Source: an uncultured Opitutia bacterium
Lineage (GTDB): Bacteria; Verrucomicrobiota; Verrucomicrobiia; Opitutales; UBA953
Assembly: GCA_903829855.1 (NCBI GenBank)
Contig: CAIKRN010000062.1
Span: 1-7,471 of the forward strand
Reading direction: 5' to 3'
DNA length: 7,471 nt
The first letter of the stretch is position 1, and each line of letters opens with the position of its first letter. Below the pieces are notes generated by a model. That model was not told the DNA's origin. It did no database searches and was given only the letters and a program-made list of their open reading frames with translations. Made by a program: the position numbers and the translations under genes. Positions 1-5,758 of this stretch are shown in pieces.

Positions 1-492
1 ACCCATCTTCCGACCGCCATTGCCGTCAATTTTGTCGCGGGCGGTGAGTCTCGTCAGGACTCGGTTTTGGCGGCCTTACAGACCTGTGAGGGCCATGCTG
101 GACTGGTACATATCCACGATGGCGCACGTCCACTGGTGTCTAGTGAGGCCATCAACAAAGTGCGGGCTAAGGCTGCGGAAACCGGTGCCGCCATTCTTGC
201 CGGTCGGGCTTCAGATACGGTTAAAATTGCTAAAGCCGACTCGTCGTCGGTCGCCACCTCCCCGGATCGCGGCCTTGTCTGGACAGCCGAAACTCCCCAA
301 GTCTTCCGCACCGCGGTAGTCTTAAAGGCGTACCGCAAGGTCGCCGAATTGCAGCGTAAAGTGACCGATGACAGTTCGGCCGTCGAGTTCGTCGGCCAAG
401 ATGTATCCTTGGTCGAGAATCCCTCCGTGAACTTGAAGCTCACCCGGCCCGCTGACTTCGTGCTCGCGGAAGCAATCCTGAAGACGCGCTGA
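1..492 (+). CDS. ispD: IspD, 2-C-methyl-D-erythritol 4-phosphate cytidylyltransferase (5' end missing)
   Basis: IspD transfers CMP from CTP to 2-C-methyl-D-erythritol 4-phosphate, the third step of the cytosolic MEP isoprenoid pathway. The reading frame is open from the left edge and ends at TGA 490-492, leaving 163 visible residues. The family is usually about 230 residues, so roughly the first 65 are outside the window, including the glycine-rich CTP-binding loop. Visible family signatures, numbered from the edge, are GGESRQDSV (14-22), the IHDGARPLV block (38-46), DTVK, WTAETPQVF, TDDSSAVE and the C-terminal NLKLTRPADF. These match the usual order in IspD: GG-RQDSV, HDAARP, QTPQ, TDD, and N-K-T---D. 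The 3' end converges on the - strand gene, with six bases between the two stop codons. No terminator hairpin with a T-tract is visible there. I see no frameshift or missing motif in the part present. Confidence 0.95.
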   Translation, partial: THLPTAIAVNFVAGGESRQDSVLAALQTCEGHAGLVHIHDGARPLVSSEAINKVRAKAAETGAAILAGRASDTVKIAKADSSSVATSPDRGLVWTAETPQVFRTAVVLKAYRKVAELQRKVTDDSSAVEFVGQDVSLVENPSVNLKLTRPADFVLAEAILKTR

Positions 493-498
493 GGGTCC

Positions 499-969
499 TC
501 AGAACCCGGCCGAACGCAACGCTGCGTCCAGCTTGACCTGGAAGTCGGCAATGTCTGGCTGGGAAGGACGGTAGCCCTGCACTCGGGCAACCATCCCGGG
601 CTGGCCCTGATGATCAATATACCAATCGGCAATCTGGCCGTCGGAGAAAGTCACCTTACCGCTGACCATGGCATGGGGCTGAGCGATGGTATCGACCTCG
701 ACCGTCACCACACCGCCGGAGGCAGGGGCAGTGGCGTCAGCCGCGGCCGGTTCGGCAACTGCTGGCTCATCGATCGTTTCTTCAGGCTTCTTCGGCTCCT
801 CTTTTTCGATGAGCGCAAGGTTCAGGTCGTCGACCAAGAACCGCACATCCATATAAGTCATCGAAACATCGAGTTCCGTGGAAAGCTTTCCTTGGATCTG
901 CGAAAGGGTCGCCCCCTCGGCTACCCATTGGGAGACTTTGGAGATTTGTGCGGGGGTCAATCGAGCCAT
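499..969 (-). CDS. Unrecognised 156-residue protein: HTH-like N-terminus, acidic Pro/Ala linker, conserved-looking C-terminal domain
   Basis: I do not recognise a named family. Residues 1-55 are helical and HTH-like: an LTPAQISKVSQWVAEG stretch, then TLSQIQGKLSTEL, then MDVRFLVDDL. This could be a DNA-binding or protein-interaction module. Residues 56-85 form a low-complexity linker rich in Glu, Pro and Ala. Residues 86-156 look like a small folded domain with alternating hydrophobic positions: VVTVEVD, VSGKVTFSDGQIADWYID, then GYRPSQPDIADFQVKLDAAL. No signal peptide or membrane segment is visible, so it is probably cytoplasmic. The start is ATG (read from 969) with no clear ribosome-binding motif. 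The codon pattern and modular sequence favour a real gene over the competing + strand frame at 610-990, which has no recognisable domain. It is the only - strand gene here, convergent with ispD and divergent from menB. From memory it resembles small conserved proteins of Verrucomicrobiota. Function is unknown. Confidence 0.8.
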   Translation of the reverse strand: MARLTPAQISKVSQWVAEGATLSQIQGKLSTELDVSMTYMDVRFLVDDLNLALIEKEEPKKPEETIDEPAVAEPAAADATAPASGGVVTVEVDTIAQPHAMVSGKVTFSDGQIADWYIDHQGQPGMVARVQGYRPSQPDIADFQVKLDAALRSAGF

Positions 970-1058
970 GGGCTGAAACTGTGGTACTAGCCGCCGTTTT
1001 TCAAGCGTCCCCTCGATTATTCGTTGGAAAAAACCCGCCCTAGCTCCACCTTGAGGTC
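970..1058. promoter_or_regulatory. Divergent intergenic region between the - strand unknown gene and menB
   Basis: These 89 bases separate two divergent start codons and must hold the promoter of the - strand gene and probably that of menB. I find no convincing sigma-70 pair at good spacing in either direction. A T-tract (997-1001) and an A-tract (1028-1033) form an imperfect inverted repeat, GTTTTTCAA at 996-1004 against TTGGAAAAAAC at 1024-1034. On the menB side, GAGG at 1053-1056 lies only two bases from the ATG, closer than a normal Shine-Dalgarno. The regulatory role rests on gene geometry only. Confidence 0.35.
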
Positions 1059-1904
1059 ATGCAGTCGGACATTCTTTGGCAAAAATGTGGAGAGTTTACG
1101 GACATCGTCTACGAGAAGGCCGACGGGATGGCCCGCGTGACCATCAATCGACCCCACCGCCGGAATGCTTTCTCCCCAGACACTGTCGCCGAAATGCTCA
1201 AGGCATTCTCGGATGCCCGGGACGATGCGACAATCGGCGTTGTCTTATTGCGCGGGGCGAACCCGCAACATGATGGCAAGTTCGCTTTCTGCGCAGGCGG
1301 TGACCAGAAAATACGGGGAGATAAAAAAGGTGGCTACGTTGGCAAAGATGGCGTCCCGCGCCTCAACGTACTCGACCTTCAGCGACTCATTCGCTCGATG
1401 CCCAAGGTGGTCATCGCGCTGGTTGCTGGTTTTGCCATCGGTGGTGGCCACGTGTTGCATGTCATCTGCGACCTAACCATCGCCGCGGATAATGCTGTTT
1501 TCGGTCAAACGGGTCCAACCGTCGGGAGTTTCGATGGTGGCTTCGGCGCCTCTTACCTCGCGCGCATCGTCGGCCAAAAAAAGGCGCGGGAGATCTGGTA
1601 TCTCTGCCGTCAATATGACGCGAAAGAAGCTCTCGAGATGGGCTTGGTGAATACCGTGGTTCCGTATGCTCAGTTGGACGCTGAAGGCGTCAAATGGGCG
1701 CGGGAGATTCTCACCAAGAGCCCGCTGGCCATCCGCTGCCTCAAGTCTGCGTTCAATGCCGAACTCGATGGCCAAGCCGGCATCCAAGAGCTGTCCGGTA
1801 ACGCCACCCTACTCTATTATCTTTCCGAAGAAGGCGACGAAGGTCGCTCGGCCTGGAATGAAAAACGTCCACCTAACTTCCGAAAATTCCCTTGGCTTCC
1901 CTGA
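1059..1904 (+). CDS. menB: MenB, 1,4-dihydroxy-2-naphthoyl-CoA synthase
   Basis: MenB is a crotonase-fold enzyme that cyclises o-succinylbenzoyl-CoA to 1,4-dihydroxy-2-naphthoyl-CoA, forming the naphthoquinone ring of menaquinone in the cytosol. The 281 residues match MenB nearly end to end: TINRP at 28-32, FCAGGDQKIRGD at 77-88, RLNVLDLQRLIR at 101-112, the oxyanion-hole stretch GGGHVLHVICDLTIAADN at 128-145, GQTGPTVGSFDGG at 149-161, VGQKKAREIWYLCRQYDA at 171-188, and the C-terminal KRPPNFRKFPWLP. Gly152 in QTG places it with type I, bicarbonate-dependent MenB such as E. coli, not with the Asp-bearing type II. Ser157 and Asp159 correspond to active-site residues. Thr154 replaces the Lys usual in QTGPKVGS. 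The ATG start gives the normal N-terminus length (E. coli 285). No other men genes are nearby. The last 13 bases overlap the next gene. Confidence 0.97.
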   Translation: MQSDILWQKCGEFTDIVYEKADGMARVTINRPHRRNAFSPDTVAEMLKAFSDARDDATIGVVLLRGANPQHDGKFAFCAGGDQKIRGDKKGGYVGKDGVPRLNVLDLQRLIRSMPKVVIALVAGFAIGGGHVLHVICDLTIAADNAVFGQTGPTVGSFDGGFGASYLARIVGQKKAREIWYLCRQYDAKEALEMGLVNTVVPYAQLDAEGVKWAREILTKSPLAIRCLKSAFNAELDGQAGIQELSGNATLLYYLSEEGDEGRSAWNEKRPPNFRKFPWLP

Positions 1905-2476
1905 CCCCTATCCGCGTCACTGAGCGAGCCCAGAAGCTCGCCCAGGAGATCCTCCACCCCGGCGACATCGCCATCGACGCCACCGCAGGCAAAGGACGGG
2001 ATGCCGCCTTCCTGGCGCAATGCGTTGGTTCGACGGGACATGTCCATGCGTTCGACATTCAAACCGTGGCCATGGATGCGAGTCGCAATCTCCTGACCAT
2101 CGCTGGACTAATCAATCGGGTGACCCTTCACCTGCGTAGTCATGCCGAAATCAAGGAAGCCCTTCCCGTTGAGCAACACGGGCGAGTTGGTGCCGTTCTG
2201 TTCAATCTGGGCTACCTCCCGGGCGGCAGCACTTCGATCATCACGCAGCCGCTGTCCACCGCGAAGGCACTCCAAGCAGCGCGGGCAGAATTAAGGGCTG
2301 GCGGGCGGATTGTATGCGTCTCGTATACTGGCCATCCCGGCGGAGAACAGGAATCCGACATCGTTAAGCAGTTTGCCGACCAATGCGAAAAGTCGGGCGA
2401 TGAAGTGCAACGACTGGGCCTGGATCCCAATCCAGGTCGTCCCTGGGTGTTGACGGTCACTCGTCCGTTGGCTTGA
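1892..2476 (+). CDS. mnmM: YtqB/MnmM-family SAM-dependent methyltransferase (tRNA U34 modification likely)
   Basis: This is a small class I methyltransferase of the family long annotated 'putative rRNA methylase' (B. subtilis YtqB). YtqB is now named MnmM: it methylates 5-aminomethyl(-2-thio)uridine at wobble position 34 of tRNA. Motif I (SAM binding) is DATAGKGRD at 29-37, the acidic motif II is FDIQ at 54-57, then NLGYLPGG at 105-112 and GHPGGE at 147-152, the last two being hallmarks of the family. Its 194 residues agree with the usual length of about 190. The frame opens after an in-frame TAA at 1874-1876 and the first in-frame ATG lies far past motif I. A non-ATG start is therefore needed: TTG 1892 is the best choice and CTG 1901 is an alternative. 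It overlaps menB by 13 bases, which suggests translational coupling. No Shine-Dalgarno is visible. The family call is firm; the substrate in this organism is inferred. Confidence 0.88.
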   Translation: MASLTPIRVTERAQKLAQEILHPGDIAIDATAGKGRDAAFLAQCVGSTGHVHAFDIQTVAMDASRNLLTIAGLINRVTLHLRSHAEIKEALPVEQHGRVGAVLFNLGYLPGGSTSIITQPLSTAKALQAARAELRAGGRIVCVSYTGHPGGEQESDIVKQFADQCEKSGDEVQRLGLDPNPGRPWVLTVTRPLA

Positions 2477-2500
2477 AGCGACCGGGGCCACCGCTAGTAT
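2473..2500 (+). promoter_or_regulatory. Possible sigma-70-like promoter giving a near-leaderless mRNA
   Basis: TTGAAG (2473-2478) and TAGTAT (2495-2500) each match four of six consensus bases and are 16 bases apart. The start codon at 2508 lies seven bases after the -10-like box, about where transcription would begin, and no Shine-Dalgarno precedes it. The -35-like box overlaps the stop codon of the upstream gene. Matches this good arise by chance, so the call is weak. Confidence 0.2.
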
Positions 2501-2507
2501 TTCAATT

Positions 2508-3407
2508 ATGAATGCACGCCGCCAAGTCATCCTGACCGGAGCGCAGGGGTTCATCGGGCGTGCCTTAACCCGCCGCCTCGAGGAGCGGGGTTATAGCGTC
2601 GTCCCGTTGCGTTCGCGCACGTCCGGACCGCAGGGGATGAATATTGCCACTGGCTGGATTGACCGGGAAGCACTGGAAGGCGCGCACGCGGTGATTAACT
2701 TGGCTGGCGCTCCGATTTCCACCCGGTGGACGAAGCGACGAAAGCAGGCGATCACCGCTAGTCGCGTCGATGGTACGCAGCTCCTCGCCTCGACCCTGGC
2801 GGGGCTCAGCCATAAACCCGCCATCTTCCTAAGCATGTCGGGCATCAGCCGCTACGGCATTCATCGCGAAGGGTTCCTCGATGAAGATTCGCCCGTCTGC
2901 GAGGCAGGCTTCCTCGGCAAGCTGAGTGCCGAATGGGAAAAGGCCACCGCCCCAGCGCAAGCGGCGGGCATCCGCACCACGGTCCTTCGCTGCGGCGTTG
3001 TCTTAGCCGCCTCGGGGGGTGCCCTGAAGCTCATGCTCCCCGCCTTCCGCCTCGGCCTTGGTGGCCGAATGAGTAACGGGCAACAGAAGTTGTCCTGGAT
3101 TCGCTTAGGTGACCTGGTGGAACTCATGATATGGTGCCTCGAGAACCCCTCCTGCCCGCCGGTGATTAACGCCACTGCCCCCGGGGTAGTCAGCCAAGGC
3201 GAGTTTGCCCACGCCCTTGCGCGGCAACTCCATCGTCCCTGCCTCTTTCCCACACCGGCTTGGGTCATACGATTGATCTTCGGCCAGATGGGGGTCGAGA
3301 CCGTGCTTTCAGACCTCCATGTGGAGCCCTTGGCAGCGGTGAAGGCCGGCTTCAAGTTCGCAACACCGACACTCGAAAGTGCCCTCCCGCTTGCCTTGGG
3401 GGAATGA
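2508..3407 (+). CDS. TIGR01777/YfcH-family NAD(P)-binding SDR epimerase-like protein
   Basis: This is an extended short-chain dehydrogenase-like protein of the TIGR01777 family (E. coli YfcH), with a C-terminal DUF1731 segment. The physiological substrate of the family is not established to my knowledge; the Rossmann fold predicts NAD(P) binding. The dinucleotide-binding loop is TGAQGFIG at 10-17. Other family landmarks are AVINLAGAPI at 61-70, TRW at 72-74, SR at 85-86, SGISRYG at 111-117, AEWE at 141-144, RCGVVLAASGGALK at 161-174, FRLGLGG at 180-186, SWIRLGDLV at 197-205 and NATAPG at 221-226. The C-terminal part from about 250 carries the family's V-P-----GF-F pattern. The usual AIGYYG motif reads GISRYG here, so one Tyr is replaced by Arg and Tyr116 is kept. 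The length of 299 residues is normal. The ATG start sits 31 bases after the methyltransferase gene with no Shine-Dalgarno. Confidence 0.93.
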   Translation: MNARRQVILTGAQGFIGRALTRRLEERGYSVVPLRSRTSGPQGMNIATGWIDREALEGAHAVINLAGAPISTRWTKRRKQAITASRVDGTQLLASTLAGLSHKPAIFLSMSGISRYGIHREGFLDEDSPVCEAGFLGKLSAEWEKATAPAQAAGIRTTVLRCGVVLAASGGALKLMLPAFRLGLGGRMSNGQQKLSWIRLGDLVELMIWCLENPSCPPVINATAPGVVSQGEFAHALARQLHRPCLFPTPAWVIRLIFGQMGVETVLSDLHVEPLAAVKAGFKFATPTLESALPLALGE

Positions 3408-3449
3408 TTTTAGATTGAAGGCGTCAGGGTGGATGAAGATTGTGCGGAC

Positions 3450-4172
3450 ATGGTTCGTGCTGCTTTTGCCCTCCTGGTCATTCTCCTCGCCGGCTGCGAC
3501 GACGCCGGTCGCACCGAAAGTCGTACCCTTGATGTTGAAGATCCCGAATTCCGCCAAGGACAAATCTTCTACAAACAAGGTGAAGTGCGCAAGGCTCTCG
3601 AGTGTTACCTGAAAGTCATTGATACGCGGAAGGGAGCCGCCGAAGCCCACCTCGAAGCAGGCCGAATGTACAGCGATCTCCAAGACCCCCTCCCGGCCAT
3701 CTATCACTTTAATCAATACGTCCGACTTAAGCCGACTTCTGAGCAGACCCCCATGGTCAAGGGGATGATTCGGACGGCGGAAAAGCAATTCATGCAACAA
3801 CTGCCGGGGCGTCCCATGGAGCCTGACGCCCTAGGGAGCGTGGACGCCAACGCCCGAGTGCGCATCCTGCAAATCGAGAACGAAAAACTTAAACGTGAGG
3901 TTGCCGATCTTAGCCGTAATCAAAAAACCCCCGACACCAAGGCGGCCGTCAACGCCGGGACGGCAGTCGCCATCCCCGACAAAAACGCACCCGAGAAAAG
4001 CAGTCGCACGCAATCCTACACCATCGTCAAAGGCGATACCCTCTCGATTATTTCCAATAAAATCTTCAGGGATAAAAATCACGTCCAAGCTATCTTTAAC
4101 GCTAACCGTGATAAAATGAGCTCCCCGAACGCCCTGCCGAAAATCGGGACGGTGCTCCAGATTCCTGAATAA
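3450..4172 (+). CDS. TPR-LysM lipoprotein
   Basis: This is a predicted lipoprotein with peptidoglycan-binding potential. From ATG 3450 the protein has 240 residues. A short n-region (MVR) is followed by a hydrophobic stretch and the lipobox LLAGC with Cys16; the next residues are Asp-Asp. Two TPR-like helical pairs cover about 32-65 and 66-98 (FYKQGEVRKALECYLKVID, then AGRMYSDLQDPLPAIYHF). Residues 134-157 (ENEKLKREVADL) look coiled-coil. A Thr/Ala/Pro linker leads to a C-terminal LysM domain at 189-239, with YTIVKGDTLSIISNKIF at the start and IGTVLQIPE at the end. An in-frame GTG at 3429 would add MDEDCAD, acidic residues unlike a signal n-region, so I prefer 3450. No Shine-Dalgarno fits well. 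recF begins four bases after the stop. It resembles a YbgF/LysM-type envelope adaptor, but the specific role is unknown. Confidence 0.88.
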   Translation: MVRAAFALLVILLAGCDDAGRTESRTLDVEDPEFRQGQIFYKQGEVRKALECYLKVIDTRKGAAEAHLEAGRMYSDLQDPLPAIYHFNQYVRLKPTSEQTPMVKGMIRTAEKQFMQQLPGRPMEPDALGSVDANARVRILQIENEKLKREVADLSRNQKTPDTKAAVNAGTAVAIPDKNAPEKSSRTQSYTIVKGDTLSIISNKIFRDKNHVQAIFNANRDKMSSPNALPKIGTVLQIPE

Positions 4173-4176
4173 ACCC

Positions 4177-5238
4177 ATGCGCCTGACCCGCATCCGGGCG
4201 GCCGATTTCCGAAATTTAAGTTTCGCAGATGTTTCTGTCGATGCCCCGCGGGTTTTTCTGATCGGGGAAAACGGCCAAGGTAAGACCAATCTCCTTGAAG
4301 CGGCGGCCCTTGTTTCTTCTTTCCGGTCATTTCGGACGACGGAGATTTCGCCGCTCATTCGGACAGGCTGCACCGAAGCAAGACTGCGTATCGATGTCCG
4401 AGTAACACCGACCGAAAACGCTGAAGTCGAGCTGCGCCTCGCCAAGGGTTCACGCAAAGCCCTTCTCAATGGTTCACCCGTAGCCTCGGTCGCCCAGCAC
4501 TTGGGCCAGTTCCCGACGATCGTTTTTTGCTCGGATGATCTTCGATTGGTCCGCGGATCACCCTCCAACCGCCGCCGCTGGCTCGATGCAGCCATTGGGG
4601 GGACGGATGCAGCCTACCTCACTGCCCTGCGAGATTACACCCGTGCGCTCGAAGGTCGCAATGCCTTGCTTAAATCTGTAGTACGTTCCGACGAGGAACT
4701 GCGCGCGTTCGAAAAAGCCATGCTCTCGCCGGGGCAGCACATTACTAAGACGCGCGCCAAAGTCCTCCCCGAGCTCGCCGAAACTTTACGTCAGGCGTGT
4801 GCCCGGGCTGGCTTCCCCGAGAAGGGCGCCGACCTCATTTACCAACCCGACACATCAGCGGATCAACTGGAAGAAACCTGGACTCGCCTCCGCCAGGCAG
4901 ACCTCGCCAGCGGGACGACTTTGAAGGGACCACAGCGTGATGATTTTGGCATGATATTCGCCGGCCAAGACGCCTCCGATTACGCCTCGGAAGGTCAACA
5001 ACGACTCCTCGTACTTGCCCTTTGCCTTGCTCGCCTCCAACGCGATACCCAGCGCGCCCCAACTCCCCCAGTCATCCTAGCGGACGATGTCTTAGGTGAA
5101 CTTGACGACATACGTCGACGAGCCTTCTGGGCAGAGGTCGGCGAATCCCATCAAGTTATCGCTACGGGCACGGTGCCGCCTCCCACTGGGAATTGGCTAA
5201 CCTATCGAGTTTCGGGGGGTTCCTACGGGCCGGCCTGA
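4177..5238 (+). CDS. recF: RecF, DNA gap-repair ATPase
   Basis: RecF is an SMC/ABC-like ATPase that works with RecO and RecR to load RecA at single-strand gaps and stalled forks. Visible in 353 residues are an N-terminal RIRAADFRNL, Walker A GENGQGKT at 30-37, SFR at 48-50, the VRGSPSNRRRWLDAAI block at 125-140, YTRALEGRNALLK at 154-166, GPQRDDF at 251-257, ABC signature SEGQQ at 271-275, Walker B VILADDV at 299-305 and D-loop GELDD at 307-311. All core ATPase motifs are present. Most RecF proteins have GPHRDD where this one has GPQRDD. Length is normal (E. coli 357). The ATG start gives the conserved N-terminus; it lies four bases after the lipoprotein stop with no Shine-Dalgarno. The gene is not next to dnaN or gyrB as in the classical origin cluster. 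Confidence 0.96.
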   Translation: MRLTRIRAADFRNLSFADVSVDAPRVFLIGENGQGKTNLLEAAALVSSFRSFRTTEISPLIRTGCTEARLRIDVRVTPTENAEVELRLAKGSRKALLNGSPVASVAQHLGQFPTIVFCSDDLRLVRGSPSNRRRWLDAAIGGTDAAYLTALRDYTRALEGRNALLKSVVRSDEELRAFEKAMLSPGQHITKTRAKVLPELAETLRQACARAGFPEKGADLIYQPDTSADQLEETWTRLRQADLASGTTLKGPQRDDFGMIFAGQDASDYASEGQQRLLVLALCLARLQRDTQRAPTPPVILADDVLGELDDIRRRAFWAEVGESHQVIATGTVPPPTGNWLTYRVSGGSYGPA

Positions 5239-5281
5239 TTTTGGCGTTGTTTTATGCCCCAGCGACCCCTTGGATGAACGG

Positions 5282-5752
5282 ATGAAGGACTTTCTTCTCT
5301 ATGCCTCCGTGGTGGCTCTCTTCCTCGTCTGTATCTTAGTCGTTCTCGTGATTCTGATGCAGCGCCCCAGTGCCAATGCCGGGATGGGTTCAGCCCTCGG
5401 CGGGGGTGCTGTTGAATCCGTTCTTGGCGGGGGTGCCGCCGAAGGGATGTCTTGGCTTACCACGGTGCTGACCGTGATTCTTTTCGTGCTTAGTTTCGGC
5501 CTCTACCTTGGTTTTGTCGCTCGCGAGCATAAGACGCCCACGGCTCTTAGCGCCCAGGCAACCACCCCTGACACCAAAGCCACCGTCAACAAAGTTGAGC
5601 CCGCGAAGGCTGCCACTGTTCCTGCGGCCGCTACGCCTGTTGTCCCTGCGGCCACTCCGGCTGCGAAGCCAGCCGCGACCCCCGCCCCTTCCCCCGCTCC
5701 CGCCAACAAGGCCGAGCCAGTCAAGTCCGCCGCTCCCGCCGCGGCCAAGTAA
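5282..5752 (+). CDS. secG: SecG, preprotein translocase subunit with a long Ala/Pro-rich tail
   Basis: SecG is the small auxiliary subunit of the SecYEG inner-membrane channel. From ATG 5282 the protein has 156 residues. TM1 spans about 4-26 and is followed by the diagnostic LMQRPSANAGMGSALGGGA region (25-43); TM2 spans about 59-80. The second family motif, often FG-RG, appears as LGGGAAEG at 48-55, giving a short LGGGA-E direct repeat also visible in the DNA (5399-5409 and 5426-5436). After TM2 comes REHK and then about 70 residues of Ala/Pro/Thr/Lys low complexity, longer than the E. coli protein (110 residues in all). With the usual SecG topology this tail would be periplasmic. A TTG at 5270 could add four residues; ATG 5282 is preferred, with GGA at 5272-5274 as a weak ribosome site. 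The next gene starts six bases after the stop. Confidence 0.92.
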   Translation: MKDFLLYASVVALFLVCILVVLVILMQRPSANAGMGSALGGGAVESVLGGGAAEGMSWLTTVLTVILFVLSFGLYLGFVAREHKTPTALSAQATTPDTKATVNKVEPAKAATVPAAATPVVPAATPAAKPAATPAPSPAPANKAEPVKSAAPAAAK

Positions 5753-5758
5753 GCTTTA

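Noticed and set aside
493..507. GGGT...ACCC short hairpin between the convergent stops
   Set aside because: A four-base stem with no T-run on either strand is too weak to call a terminator.
54..632. - strand reading frame opposite ispD running into the unknown gene
   Set aside because: ispD motifs on the + strand are unambiguous; the antisense product shows no recognisable motif.
610..990. + strand reading frame opposite the - strand unknown gene
   Set aside because: Its translation is Arg/Gly/His-rich without domain structure, whereas the - strand product has amphipathic helices, a linker and a folded-looking domain.
2410..2440. Inverted repeat CCTGGA-TCCCAA-TCCAGG with a flanking ACGA/TCGT extension
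   Set aside because: It lies inside the methyltransferase coding sequence with no T-tract after it, so it is not an intrinsic terminator and is probably chance.
3831..4595. Long - strand reading frame (254 codons) opposite the lipoprotein and recF
   Set aside because: It spans two well-supported + strand genes and has Arg/Ser-rich, domain-free sequence typical of a shadow frame.
5254..5277. Seven-codon micro-ORF (MPQRPLG) just before secG
   Set aside because: It has no ribosome site and no attenuator-like structure; short frames of this kind are expected by chance.
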